A DNA stretch of 64,000 bases. Source: CAZAPO01 sp044841755 (GTDB lineage Bacteria > Bacteroidota > Bacteroidia > Flavobacteriales > Flavobacteriaceae). Both the position numbers and the translations under genes were made by a program. Below, in pieces: positions 53,436-61,856 of this stretch; within the stretch, counting starts at the first letter, position 1, and every line of letters starts with the position of its first letter. The notes under the pieces are model-generated. The model had not been told where the DNA came from. It saw nothing but the letters and a program-made list of their open reading frames with translations, and searched no databases. The stretch covers positions 992,001 to 1,056,000 of the forward strand of contig JAXOFM010000001.1 in assembly GCA_044841755.1 (NCBI GenBank). The letters run 5' to 3'.

Positions 53436-54127
53436 TCCAGAAAATCGCAGTAACAAGGTTTTCGAGCAAAGGTATAAGTTAGGGTTATCCCAGTAAACAT
53501 ATACCAGTCATTGTTATTAAGGTTCCCAAAGCTAAACTGTTGTTGTAACCAATCTGCATCCGGTACACTACCATCAAGTTCATCGGTAAATGTATAACGT
53601 GCTCCTATTTCAGCAGCAATCAATAAATGATCTGTTATTGTTGCCTTGTAGCCAACTGCTAATGGAATGCCAACAGCCCAACTAGAAGAATTTTCAAAGG
53701 TTTGAACACCATTGTTGAAGTAGTTATTATCGTGTTTACCAAAAGAAATCCCTGTAAAAAGGTATGGTGTAGACTTGAATCCTTCATAATGAAGATTAAA
53801 ATCAAAGAAAGTAAACTCCATACCAAGAGCAATTTCTAGCAAACTTTCGGCATATTTAAAATCTCTCTGGATCCTTCTTGGATCATCAGATTTTGAATCT
53901 TCTGCATTTAGTTCTGTGTGAATAATAGAAAGCCTATATGAATGTCTGGGGCTTCTATTCCATTTAAAAACGCCACCAAAAGCAGGTTGGTTAGGTGATA
54001 TATATTTAGTAGAGCCAACATCTCCAATTAAATTACTTCCACCAGCATATAGCCCAATTTCATAGATTTGAGAAAAACTAAATTGGCTAATTAAAGCGCA
54101 CATAATGAAAACGACAAAATGCCTCAT
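53432..54127 (-). CDS. porG: Type IX secretion outer-membrane protein PorG (DUF6089)
   Basis: A 231-residue exported protein with signal peptide (about residues 1-19, ending SFSQ) and an OmpA-like eight-strand barrel pattern: YEIGLYAGGSNLIGDVGSTKYI at the start and WYMFTGITLTYTF near the end. It matches the DUF6089/PorG family, which anchors the PorK/N ring of the type IX secretion system to the outer membrane. The unit FKWNRSPRHSYRLSI is typical. It is coupled to uppS by an ATGA overlap and preceded by a -7 element. Confidence 0.82.
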   Translation of the reverse strand: MRHFVVFIMCALISQFSFSQIYEIGLYAGGSNLIGDVGSTKYISPNQPAFGGVFKWNRSPRHSYRLSIIHTELNAEDSKSDDPRRIQRDFKYAESLLEIALGMEFTFFDFNLHYEGFKSTPYLFTGISFGKHDNNYFNNGVQTFENSSSWAVGIPLAVGYKATITDHLLIAAEIGARYTFTDELDGSVPDADWLQQQFSFGNLNNNDWYMFTGITLTYTFARKPCYCDFLE

Positions 54128-54145
54128 AGATGTTCAAAAGTTTGC

Positions 54146-54153
54146 AAATATAA
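54146..54153 (-). promoter_or_regulatory. -7 promoter element of porG-uppS-bamA run
   Basis: On the minus strand TATATTTG fits TAnnTTTG, 18 bases before the porG ATG. The tight spacing of porG, uppS and bamA suggests one transcript from here. Confidence 0.55.
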
Positions 54154-54223
54154 TAAATCTGTTGAGCCTATTATAATTTGTTGTTAGTATTACTGATAAA
54201 CACTAATTGAAGTAAAATATTGT

Positions 54224-55108
54224 CTAATTACGTTTATCTTCTCCCCAAAGAAGTTTTTTGCGGAGTGTGTTTAAAAAGCTTTCATCATCTAGGTCAATCA
54301 TTTTAACCTTAAAATCGGCTTTTTTAACGATAAGTGTGGTGTCTTTATCAACGGTTGCAATACGGGAGTCTAAAGAAACCAAGTAACTATCTTCTCGCCC
54401 ACTTATTTTCAATCTTATTTCTGTAGAGTCTTCTATAATCAATGGTCTTGCGTTGAGGTTATGGGGAGCAATAGGCGTGATAGTGAGGCTGTGAGTTTCA
54501 GGCATAATCACAGGTCCTCCACAACTCAACGAATATCCAGTCGAACCTGTAGGTGTAGAAACGATTAGTCCGTCTGCCCAATAAGAGGTTAGGTATTCTC
54601 CATTTAAGCTTGTTTCTACAGTTATCATAGAGGTGGTATTCTTTCTGCTTATTGCAATTTCGTTTAAAGCTGATGGGAAATAGAATAGTCCTTCATCTTC
54701 AGGTTCAAAGCTAACAGATAAAAGAAGTCGATTAGAAATTCGATAACGCCCTTCAACAATATCATTTATTGCTTTTTCAATGAGATCTTCTTGAATGGTG
54801 GCCAAAAAACCAAGTCTTCCTGTGTTTATGCCAACAATTGGGATACCTAAATCACGTATATAAGTTACAGCTCTTAAAATAGTACCATCACCACCAACAC
54901 TAATTAGAAGATCAAAAGTAGCGTTTAAAGAGGTAAAGGTTTTGAACCCTTTTAAATCAACTTTTAATTCGGGCTCTTCGTTAACCGAATTAAAGAAGGC
55001 CTCTTCAACGTGAACATCAAACGCTCTTTCTGAAAGTACATTAAACAAAGTCTCTATAGGTTCTAAGGAGTTTTTTTGATAAACCTGTCCGTAAATAGCA
55101 ACTTTCAT
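54224..55108 (-). CDS. nadK: NAD kinase
   Basis: A 294-residue enzyme that phosphorylates NAD to NADP. The diphosphate-binding GGDGTILRA motif, the NTGRLGFLA segment and the SCGGPVIMPE/ITPIAPHNLNARP region are all conserved. It begins 3 bases after the CBS-domain gene on the minus strand, so the two are co-transcribed. Length is normal. Confidence 0.96.
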   Translation of the reverse strand: MKVAIYGQVYQKNSLEPIETLFNVLSERAFDVHVEEAFFNSVNEEPELKVDLKGFKTFTSLNATFDLLISVGGDGTILRAVTYIRDLGIPIVGINTGRLGFLATIQEDLIEKAINDIVEGRYRISNRLLLSVSFEPEDEGLFYFPSALNEIAISRKNTTSMITVETSLNGEYLTSYWADGLIVSTPTGSTGYSLSCGGPVIMPETHSLTITPIAPHNLNARPLIIEDSTEIRLKISGREDSYLVSLDSRIATVDKDTTLIVKKADFKVKMIDLDDESFLNTLRKKLLWGEDKRN

Positions 55109-55111
55109 ATA

Positions 55112-55768
55112 CTACATGTTTAAATACTTATTTAAATAGTCAGATCGTTCTTTGAGATTTTGTAAGAATGCATCTTCTTCATGTCCTGAAACTATATTGT
55201 AACCGTAACGTCTATAGGTTTGTATAATTTCATTAAGACCAGTATTTCCAATCTTTAATGTAATTTGAACCATATCATTTTTGATCTTAGAGATAAAGGC
55301 TCCTAAAAGCTTTCCTTTGTTTGATTCTACTATTTGACATGCTTCACTAAACGAATAATCGTTATAGTTTTTCTCAACAATTAGTATTCCTCCTGGTTCT
55401 GAGAAGAATGGTGTCAGATTAAAAAGTGAGATAATATCGTGTAATTCGTAATAACCTAAATAAGTATTGTCTTCACTCAAAACAGGCATTATATTGGTAT
55501 CCTTTTCAGCAAAAGCTTCTAAAACATCAAGCCAGATAGTAGATTTTCTAACATAAAACCCTTCAAGAGTATACAAATACTCAGTTATTGATTCGTCAGC
55601 ATCAAAACAATGCGCGTCTGTTTCTGATAAACATCCAATATAAATCCCATCTCTTTGAATAGGAATGTGAGAATATGTTAATTGGTTAAAAACATCTTGA
55701 GCTTCTCCAATATTATCAGTGACCTCTAAAGGTTTAACATCATTTATTATGTACTCACTTAATGGCAT
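55112..55768 (-). CDS. CBS-domain protein
   Basis: A 218-residue cytoplasmic protein with a CBS pair (about residues 1-130; compare DNIGEAQDVFNQLTYSHIPIQ and KSTIWLDVLEAFAEKDTNIMPVL) followed by an ACT-like C-terminal part (about 140-205). CBS domains sense adenine nucleotides; its 3-base spacing to nadK suggests, without proof, a link to NAD(P) or adenylate status. It diverges from pdxJ. Confidence 0.88.
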   Translation of the reverse strand: MPLSEYIINDVKPLEVTDNIGEAQDVFNQLTYSHIPIQRDGIYIGCLSETDAHCFDADESITEYLYTLEGFYVRKSTIWLDVLEAFAEKDTNIMPVLSEDNTYLGYYELHDIISLFNLTPFFSEPGGILIVEKNYNDYSFSEACQIVESNKGKLLGAFISKIKNDMVQITLKIGNTGLNEIIQTYRRYGYNIVSGHEEDAFLQNLKERSDYLNKYLNM

Positions 55769-55832
55769 TAATGCTGTTTTGTATTTAATGCAAATTAATT
55801 AAAAATAAGTACAATTAGCGTAACTTACTTTG

Positions 55833-55840
55833 TATTTTTG
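55833..55840 (+). promoter_or_regulatory. -7 promoter element of pdxJ
   Basis: TATTTTTG fits TAnnTTTG, 17 bases before the pdxJ ATG. No clear -33 TTTG. Confidence 0.55.
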
Positions 55841-55857
55841 CTGCTAAATTTCACAAA

Positions 55858-56571
55858 ATGACTAAGCTAAGTGTTAACATAAATAAGATTGCAACATTAC
55901 GTAATTCAAGAGGAGGAAATACACCCAATGTAGTTCAATTTGCTAAGGACGTTCAGGAGTTTGGAGCCGAAGGTGTTACTGTGCATCCTAGACCAGACGA
56001 AAGGCATATACGATATCAAGATGTTCATGATCTTAAGCCCATAGTTTACACAGAATTTAATATAGAAGGAAACCCAATTCCTAAGTTTATAGATTTAGTA
56101 TTAGAAGCTAAGCCTACCCAGGTTACTTTGGTTCCAGATGCTGAACATGCCATAACATCCGATGCAGGTTGGGATACCATAAAGCATAGAGCCTTTTTGC
56201 AAGAGGTCATACAAGAGTTTAAGCAAAACGGGATTAGAACTTCCATATTTCTAGATCCAGTTCTTGAACAAGTTGAAGGTGCTAAATTAACTGGAACTGA
56301 TAGAATTGAGTTGTATACTGAAGCATATGCACATCAATATGGTTTAGGCAACAAAGAAGCAATAGAGCCTTATACAAAATGTGCTGAGTTGAGCAATGAA
56401 TTAGGATTAGGTGTTAATGCTGGTCATGATCTTTCATTAGACAATATTCAGTTCTTTAAAGAAAATGTTCCAGGATTATTAGAAGTTTCTATTGGGCATG
56501 CTTTGGTTTCTGAAAGTCTTTATTTAGGCATTGAAAATGTTGTTAATATGTACTTACATAAACTTCAATAA
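55858..56571 (+). CDS. pdxJ: Pyridoxine 5'-phosphate synthase
   Basis: A 237-residue TIM-barrel enzyme that condenses 3-amino-2-oxopropyl phosphate with deoxyxylulose 5-phosphate to pyridoxine phosphate (vitamin B6, DXP-dependent route). Motifs: KLSVNINKIATLRNSRGGN at the start, GVTVHPRPDERHI, and NAGHDLSLDNI near the end. Its stop overlaps the start of the hydrolase gene by one base (TAATG). Confidence 0.96.
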   Translation: MTKLSVNINKIATLRNSRGGNTPNVVQFAKDVQEFGAEGVTVHPRPDERHIRYQDVHDLKPIVYTEFNIEGNPIPKFIDLVLEAKPTQVTLVPDAEHAITSDAGWDTIKHRAFLQEVIQEFKQNGIRTSIFLDPVLEQVEGAKLTGTDRIELYTEAYAHQYGLGNKEAIEPYTKCAELSNELGLGVNAGHDLSLDNIQFFKENVPGLLEVSIGHALVSESLYLGIENVVNMYLHKLQ

Positions 56572-57335
56572 TGTTACTAAACTCAAATATTATTGGAGAG
56601 GGAACTCCTTTCGTGATTCTTCACGGTTTTTTGGGAATGGGTGATAACTGGAAAACACTTGCAAAACAATTTAGTGATCAAGGTTTTCAAGTACATTTGG
56701 TAGATCAACGTAATCATGGTAGAAGTTTTCATCATAATGATTTTGATTATGAGGTTTTAACTGATGATTTAAAAAATTACTGCGATTTCCATGATTTAGA
56801 GAACATTATTCTATTAGGGCACTCTATGGGAGGAAAAACCGCTATGCTTTTTGCAACTCAATTTCCGCAATTAATTAAAAAATTGATAATTGCAGACATA
56901 GCTCCAAAGTATTATCCTATTCATCATGATACTATTTTGACAGGACTATCTGTTTTGGATTTTGAAACCATTAAAAGTAGAAAGCAAGCAGATGAAATAC
57001 TGTCTCAATACGTTTCAGATTTTGGAACAAGACAATTTTTATTAAAGAATTTGTATTGGGTTGAAAAGGGAAAGTTAGGACTTCGTGTTAACCTTCCAGT
57101 TTTAAAAGAAAATGTAGGTGAGGTCGGCGAAGCTTTACCAATCAATTATAGTTTTGAAGGGGATACACTGTTTTTAAGAGGCGATAAGTCTGAATATATT
57201 GGGCCTAATGATGAGTTCCTAATAAAAATGCAATTTCCAAGTGCTGAGATTCAAACAGTAACTAACGCAGGTCATTGGTTACATGCCGAAAATCCAAAAG
57301 AGTTTTATAATTATGTAACAGATTTTATAAAGTAA
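56571..57335 (+). CDS. Alpha/beta hydrolase (YbfF-like esterase)
   Basis: A 254-residue alpha/beta hydrolase with nucleophile Ser85 in GHSMGG, the oxyanion HGFLGMGDNW loop, a probable acidic residue in LRGDKSEY and the catalytic His in NAGHWLHAENP. The DQRNHGRS motif places it in the YbfF/ABHD11-like subgroup of acyl-ester or thioester hydrolases. The substrate is unknown. It overlaps pdxJ by one base. Confidence 0.9.
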   Translation: MLLNSNIIGEGTPFVILHGFLGMGDNWKTLAKQFSDQGFQVHLVDQRNHGRSFHHNDFDYEVLTDDLKNYCDFHDLENIILLGHSMGGKTAMLFATQFPQLIKKLIIADIAPKYYPIHHDTILTGLSVLDFETIKSRKQADEILSQYVSDFGTRQFLLKNLYWVEKGKLGLRVNLPVLKENVGEVGEALPINYSFEGDTLFLRGDKSEYIGPNDEFLIKMQFPSAEIQTVTNAGHWLHAENPKEFYNYVTDFIK

Positions 57336-57381
57336 ACACCAATCAATTAGTATCTTAGAAAAGATTTTAAATAATTGATTT

Positions 57382-57729
57382 ATGAAACTTTTAATGAAAC
57401 TTCTATTAAGTGCACTAGCGGTAATTATTTTGGCAAAATTATTACCTGGAGTACATTTAGATAATTATACTACGGCCATTATTGTAGCTGCAGTTATAGC
57501 TATTCTCAATGTTTTGGTTAAACCAATATTAATCATTTTCACACTGCCAATTACAATACTTACTTTAGGGCTGTTCTTATTAGTTGTTAATGCGCTAATC
57601 ATACTTTTTGCAGACAAATTAATTGATGGTTTTTCGGTATCAAGTATATGGACAGCTATTCTATTTAGTTTGCTTTTATCATGCTTGCAATCACTACTTT
57701 ATTCTATACTAAAAGAAGATAAAAAATAG
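57382..57729 (+). CDS. Four-helix membrane protein (phage holin family, DUF-type)
   Basis: A 115-residue protein with four hydrophobic helices, resembling the holin family IV / 4-TMS membrane proteins found singly in many bacterial chromosomes (ILAKLLPGVHLDNYTTAIIVAAVIAILNVLVKPILIIFTLPITILTLGLF region). No phage genes are nearby, so a lysis role is not supported. Function unknown. It ends 77 bases before tig. Confidence 0.85.
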   Translation: MKLLMKLLLSALAVIILAKLLPGVHLDNYTTAIIVAAVIAILNVLVKPILIIFTLPITILTLGLFLLVVNALIILFADKLIDGFSVSSIWTAILFSLLLSCLQSLLYSILKEDKK

Positions 57730-57753
57730 ACTGAATTTCAGGCTCTTAAAAAC

Positions 57754-57784
57754 TTTGTTCAGTTGCAAAAATGTCGTACTTTTG
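57754..57784 (+). promoter_or_regulatory. Promoter of tig
   Basis: The best promoter in the window: TTTG (57754-57757), 19-base spacer, TACTTTTG (57777-57784). The transcript would start near 57790, which excludes the in-frame ATG at 57771. Confidence 0.75.
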
Positions 57785-57806
57785 CAGCCAATTTTTACGT
57801 AGCAAA

Positions 57807-59129
57807 ATGAATATTACAAGAGAAAACATCGATGAGTTAAATGCAGTTGTTAAAGTTGCAATTGAGAAAGACGACTATGCAGACAAGGTTCAGAAGATTT
57901 TATCTGATTATAGAAAAACTGCAAACATCCCTGGTTTTAGAAAAGGACATGTCCCAATGGGATTGGTGAAAAAGCAGTACGGAAAAGCTGTTTTGGTTGA
58001 TGAGGTAAACAAATTATTACAAGATGCACTTAATAAATATTTAACTGAAGAAAAGTTAGATGTTTTAGGGAATCCGTTACCAAAGGCTCAAGATGATCTA
58101 AATTGGGATGCTGACGATTTTACTTTTGAGTTCGAATTAGGATTAGCTCCTGAATTTGATGTGAAGCTAAAAGGTAAAAAAGCAATCACTCATTATAATA
58201 TTGTTGCTGATGATAAGATGATAGATGAGCAGGTTGAGAATATTCAGAAGCAATATGGTAAGTTAGTTGCTAAAGATGAAGTTGCTGAAGGTGATGAGGT
58301 TACGGGAGCTTTTGTAAATGAAGAAAAAGAGATCGATAACACTGCAACTTTTGGTTTAGATAAGATCAAAGGAAAAGTAAATGCTAAGAAGTTTATTGGT
58401 GCTAAGGTTGGAGATACTTTAAAATTAAAAACTAAAGGCCTTTTCAATGATGATCATGATCTAATGCACTATTTAAAAGTATCACATGATGATGCTCATG
58501 GATTAGAAGTTGATGTGACTTTCACTATTACTGAAGTAAATACAAGAGAACTAGCTGATCTTGATCAGGAGTTATTTGATAAGCTTTTTGGAAAAGATAA
58601 CGTAAAAACCGTAACTGAGTTAAAAGATAAGATTAAGGCTGACGCTGAAAGACAGTTTGTGCAACAATCTGATCAGAAATTATTAAATGATGTTACAGAA
58701 TATTTAGTTGAAGGAACAAAGTTTGACCTTCCTGCAGAGTTTTTACAAAGATGGATGCAAACCGCTGGTGAAGAACCATTAGATGAAACTCAAGCTAAAG
58801 AAGAATATGAGAAGTCTGAAAAAGGAATTCGTTATCAGTTAATTGAAAGCAAATTGATAGTTGATAATAATCTTCAAATCAATTTTGAAGACCTTAAAGC
58901 ATACGCTAGAGAAATGATTAAAGGGCAAATGGCTCAGTTTGGTCAAATGGATCCTTCAGAAAAGGAGTTAGATGATATTTCTGCAAGAATTTTATCGAAC
59001 CAAGAAGAGGTTAAACGCTTGTCTGAGCAATTAACAAGTCAAAGACTTTTAGAATTCTATAAGGAGAACGCGAACATAAAAGTAAAGGAATTGTCTTACG
59101 AGAAGTTTGTAAAAGAAGTTTATGGTTAA
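57807..59129 (+). CDS. tig: Trigger factor
   Basis: A 440-residue ribosome-bound chaperone. The ribosome-docking GFRKGHVPM motif is in the N-terminal domain (about residues 25-60), followed by a divergent FKBP-type middle domain (about 150-240) and a long helical C-terminal domain. The middle domain lacks the usual glycine/aromatic-rich peptidyl-prolyl isomerase pocket, as in many Bacteroidetes. ATG 57807 (MNITRENIDEL) is chosen because the promoter ends at 57784; the longer frame from 57771 would be untranscribed. A bidirectional terminator follows. Confidence 0.93.
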   Translation: MNITRENIDELNAVVKVAIEKDDYADKVQKILSDYRKTANIPGFRKGHVPMGLVKKQYGKAVLVDEVNKLLQDALNKYLTEEKLDVLGNPLPKAQDDLNWDADDFTFEFELGLAPEFDVKLKGKKAITHYNIVADDKMIDEQVENIQKQYGKLVAKDEVAEGDEVTGAFVNEEKEIDNTATFGLDKIKGKVNAKKFIGAKVGDTLKLKTKGLFNDDHDLMHYLKVSHDDAHGLEVDVTFTITEVNTRELADLDQELFDKLFGKDNVKTVTELKDKIKADAERQFVQQSDQKLLNDVTEYLVEGTKFDLPAEFLQRWMQTAGEEPLDETQAKEEYEKSEKGIRYQLIESKLIVDNNLQINFEDLKAYAREMIKGQMAQFGQMDPSEKELDDISARILSNQEEVKRLSEQLTSQRLLEFYKENANIKVKELSYEKFVKEVYG

Positions 59130-59150
59130 TATTTCCATAGAATAAATTGA

Positions 59151-59180
59151 AAAAAGGGAGCTTAAATAAGCTCCCTTTTT
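59151..59180. terminator. Bidirectional terminator between tig and the pyruvate-kinase-like gene
   Basis: A perfect 14-bp stem (AAAAAGGGAGCTTA with its complement, loop AA) that has T-runs on both strands, serving tig on the plus strand and the pyruvate-kinase-like gene on the minus strand. Confidence 0.9.
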
Positions 59181-61019
59181 TTATGCGATTTCGTTGAACT
59201 CTAATTTGGGAGCCAGTTTCTTTTTTTTGTATTGAATACGTTGCATTTCACGTAATATCTTATCGAGCATTTTTACTGCTTTATTAATATAATACCCTTT
59301 GTTTAGCATAACACATTCCGCCCTGTTGGCCATTGCAGCGTCTGTAATCTCAGATCTTGTTGGAACACCTTTTTTGGCTAAACTTTCTAGTACTTGTGTA
59401 GCCCATATATCTGGAATATGTGCGGCTTCGCAAAGCTTTAGTATTTCTTCTTGTATTACTGCAAAATTTTTCCACCCTGTTTCAATGGCGAGATCTCCTC
59501 TGGCAATCATTACACCAACAGGGTAATTTTCCATTGATTTTAAAAGAATACTTGGTAAGTTCTTGTAAGCTTCTTGTGTTTCGATTTTAAGAATAATACC
59601 TAATTGCGCATTTAAAGATTTAAACTCTCGAAGTAAATCTTCCACATCATTCTTTGTGTTAACAAAAGAAAAGTTTACAGCATCAGCATATTTAGCAACA
59701 AAAGCTAGATCTACTTTGTCCTTGGAAGTTAATCCGTTTATTTCAAGTTTACTCTCAGGAAAATTAATTCCCTTTTCTGCTTTTAAACGACCTCCATTTT
59801 TCTTTGTACTGGTAATTTCTATTAGAAGATGATCGGTATTTTTTTCTTTAATAACTCCTTCTATTTTACCATCATCAAAAAATACACTTTCACTAACATT
59901 CACATAGTTGAAAATCTCAGGTAACGTACACGATATGTGTGCTATTTTTATAACTTTTCCATCTTCGTTCAAAACAGAAGGCTCACCAAGTATATTGGTG
60001 TCTTGATCAATTCTAAGAATATCTCCTTCAAATAGATAAATGATCTCCTCTAATGGTAAAATTTCATGAACACTGTGTATTTCAGAACTAGATTTGTTTT
60101 CAAGAAAAACATTTAACAAGGTTCCGGTAGTTACAAAAGCAGAATCACTGCATGTTGCCCATCTTCCAATTCCTTCCTTTTCCTCAATAAGAAAACGACA
60201 TTTCTTGTCTCGCGCATCCTTAAAAACAATGTAGGAGTCTTTTTTTGTTTTCTTAAGCCATTTTTTATTAACAGGGATTACGGCATCAGCTTCTTCAGGT
60301 TTTGGAGGTAAAATTCCGTAAGGAGCCAACCATACTCTTGCAGGACTAACTACCTGACCTAAATTATTTCGTTTAGGTTTTACATGAATAACCTTAGGTC
60401 CAGGTTTCATTTTTCCGGTTCTAATTTTAGGACCACCTAAATCCATCATAATCTTGCAGTCATAATCAGTGCTCTTAATATTATCAATTATCTTTTTCCA
60501 AACAGTTTCATCGTCATGTGCACAATTAATTCTTGCAATGTTCATCCCGTTTTTAAGGAGTCCATGAGATATGTCTTTATCCTCGGCGGCTATTGTTGGT
60601 TGAGTAACCATAATCCTTGTCTGACGTTTCTTAGGGGCACGACCAAAAAGATCGTCAGTATTCCTGTCAAGAATTGCTTTAGCTTGTTGTCTATTGATAT
60701 ACTCACTGCTAGTGGGTTTCTCAACAGGATTTTTTAATAGACTGTCTATAATGGTCTTGATTACTAGAAGACTATGCATCACATTGCCTTCAAGTTCAGA
60801 AGAACCAGATAATCCAAGATCTCTGAATTTTTCTTGAATCTGATTATTATCAAAAGTTCTAAATGCCAGATAATGAATAAGGTTTCTAGCACTCTCGGTA
60901 TAATTAGGATGAACAGCTTCTAATTGAGACTGATAACGCGTTTCAAATTCTGATATTTTCTGAAAAATATGGTTAATTTGAAGATTGATATCTTGAAGTA
61001 ATACCTTGTCAAAAATCAT
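59181..61019 (-). CDS. Atypical pyruvate kinase-like protein
   Basis: A 612-residue protein. Residues about 1-125 are a helical extension with no family resemblance I recognise. From about 130 the pyruvate kinase barrel begins (MVTQPTIAAE; ARINCAHDD; MMDLGGPKIRTG), then a long insertion where the B domain sits (about 205-380), then the second half of the barrel with IILKIET (catalytic Lys), VMIARGDLAIETGW and WATQVLESLAKKGVPTRSEITDAAMANRAEC. The usual C-terminal regulatory domain is missing; it ends shortly after the barrel. Key residues look kept, so kinase activity is plausible but unproved. Confidence 0.8.
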   Translation of the reverse strand: MIFDKVLLQDINLQINHIFQKISEFETRYQSQLEAVHPNYTESARNLIHYLAFRTFDNNQIQEKFRDLGLSGSSELEGNVMHSLLVIKTIIDSLLKNPVEKPTSSEYINRQQAKAILDRNTDDLFGRAPKKRQTRIMVTQPTIAAEDKDISHGLLKNGMNIARINCAHDDETVWKKIIDNIKSTDYDCKIMMDLGGPKIRTGKMKPGPKVIHVKPKRNNLGQVVSPARVWLAPYGILPPKPEEADAVIPVNKKWLKKTKKDSYIVFKDARDKKCRFLIEEKEGIGRWATCSDSAFVTTGTLLNVFLENKSSSEIHSVHEILPLEEIIYLFEGDILRIDQDTNILGEPSVLNEDGKVIKIAHISCTLPEIFNYVNVSESVFFDDGKIEGVIKEKNTDHLLIEITSTKKNGGRLKAEKGINFPESKLEINGLTSKDKVDLAFVAKYADAVNFSFVNTKNDVEDLLREFKSLNAQLGIILKIETQEAYKNLPSILLKSMENYPVGVMIARGDLAIETGWKNFAVIQEEILKLCEAAHIPDIWATQVLESLAKKGVPTRSEITDAAMANRAECVMLNKGYYINKAVKMLDKILREMQRIQYKKKKLAPKLEFNEIA

Positions 61020-61035
61020 AGAAAGTTAATTTCTG

Positions 61036-61043
61036 CAAAAATA
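61036..61043 (-). promoter_or_regulatory. -7 promoter element of the pyruvate-kinase-like gene
   Basis: On the minus strand TATTTTTG fits TAnnTTTG, 16 bases before the ATG at 61019. Confidence 0.5.
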
Positions 61044-61156
61044 ATTCATTTTGCCAGCACTTAAGAAAGATTATGAGTTAAATAAGCATTACCATTGATA
61101 AGCTATTTAAAGTAGAAGTTCTTATATTTACAAATTCAACTAGTAAAGAAATACCC

Positions 61157-61831
61157 ATGGACTACGGAAAAGAATTTGAAAAATTTGCAATAAAAGATCA
61201 AGGTATAAGTAGTACATATTACAATAAGATTATTAGTAGTATGTATCCAACAAACTTGACTCCTAACATTATAGAAGAACGTCAAATGAACATTGCCATT
61301 TTTGATGTATTCTCGAGATTAATGATGGATCGTATCATATTTCTTGGAACAGGAATTAACGACCAGGTTGCTAATATTATACAAGCTCAGTTATTATTCT
61401 TAGAGAGTACAGATTCTTCTAAGGATATTCAAATTTATATTAACTCTCCAGGAGGAAGTGTTTATGCAGGTTTAGGTATATACGATACCATGCAGTTAAT
61501 AAAACCAGACGTGGCTACCATTTGTACTGGTATGGCTGCTTCTATGGGAGCTGTTTTGTTATGTGCTGGGGAAAAAGGAAAGCGTAGCGGATTAACACAT
61601 TCAAGAGTAATGATCCATCAACCACTAGGTGGTGCTCAGGGTCAAGCAAGTGATATTGAAATTACTGCTCGTGAAATATTAATCCTTAAAGAGGAGTTAT
61701 ATAGAATTATAAGTAAGCATTCAGGTCAAGATTACGATAAGGTATATGCTGATAGTGATCGTGATTATTGGATGAAATCAGAAAAAGCTCTAGAGTACGG
61801 TATGATAGATGAGATATTATCTCGCAATTAA
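61157..61831 (+). CDS. clpP: ATP-dependent Clp protease proteolytic subunit ClpP
   Basis: A 224-residue serine protease subunit. The catalytic triad is visible: Ser129 in GMAASMGAV, His154 in SRVMIHQPLGG and Asp203 in SDRDYW. The N-terminus (about 35 residues before the mature fold) is longer than in Escherichia coli and may be a propeptide. clpX follows after 25 bases, so the ClpXP protease is encoded as one unit. A TATATTTA about 17 bases before the start is a weak promoter candidate. Confidence 0.96.
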   Translation: MDYGKEFEKFAIKDQGISSTYYNKIISSMYPTNLTPNIIEERQMNIAIFDVFSRLMMDRIIFLGTGINDQVANIIQAQLLFLESTDSSKDIQIYINSPGGSVYAGLGIYDTMQLIKPDVATICTGMAASMGAVLLCAGEKGKRSGLTHSRVMIHQPLGGAQGQASDIEITAREILILKEELYRIISKHSGQDYDKVYADSDRDYWMKSEKALEYGMIDEILSRN

Positions 61832-61856
61832 TAAGATTTAATCGAAACCTTTAAAT

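Noticed and set aside
57382..57729. Holin-like gene as sign of a prophage
   Set aside because: No phage structural, lysis or integration genes nearby; this 4-helix family is common as single chromosomal genes.
61133..61140. TATATTTA as promoter box of clpP
   Set aside because: Last base departs from TAnnTTTG and no -33 box is at the right distance; mentioned only in the clpP entry.
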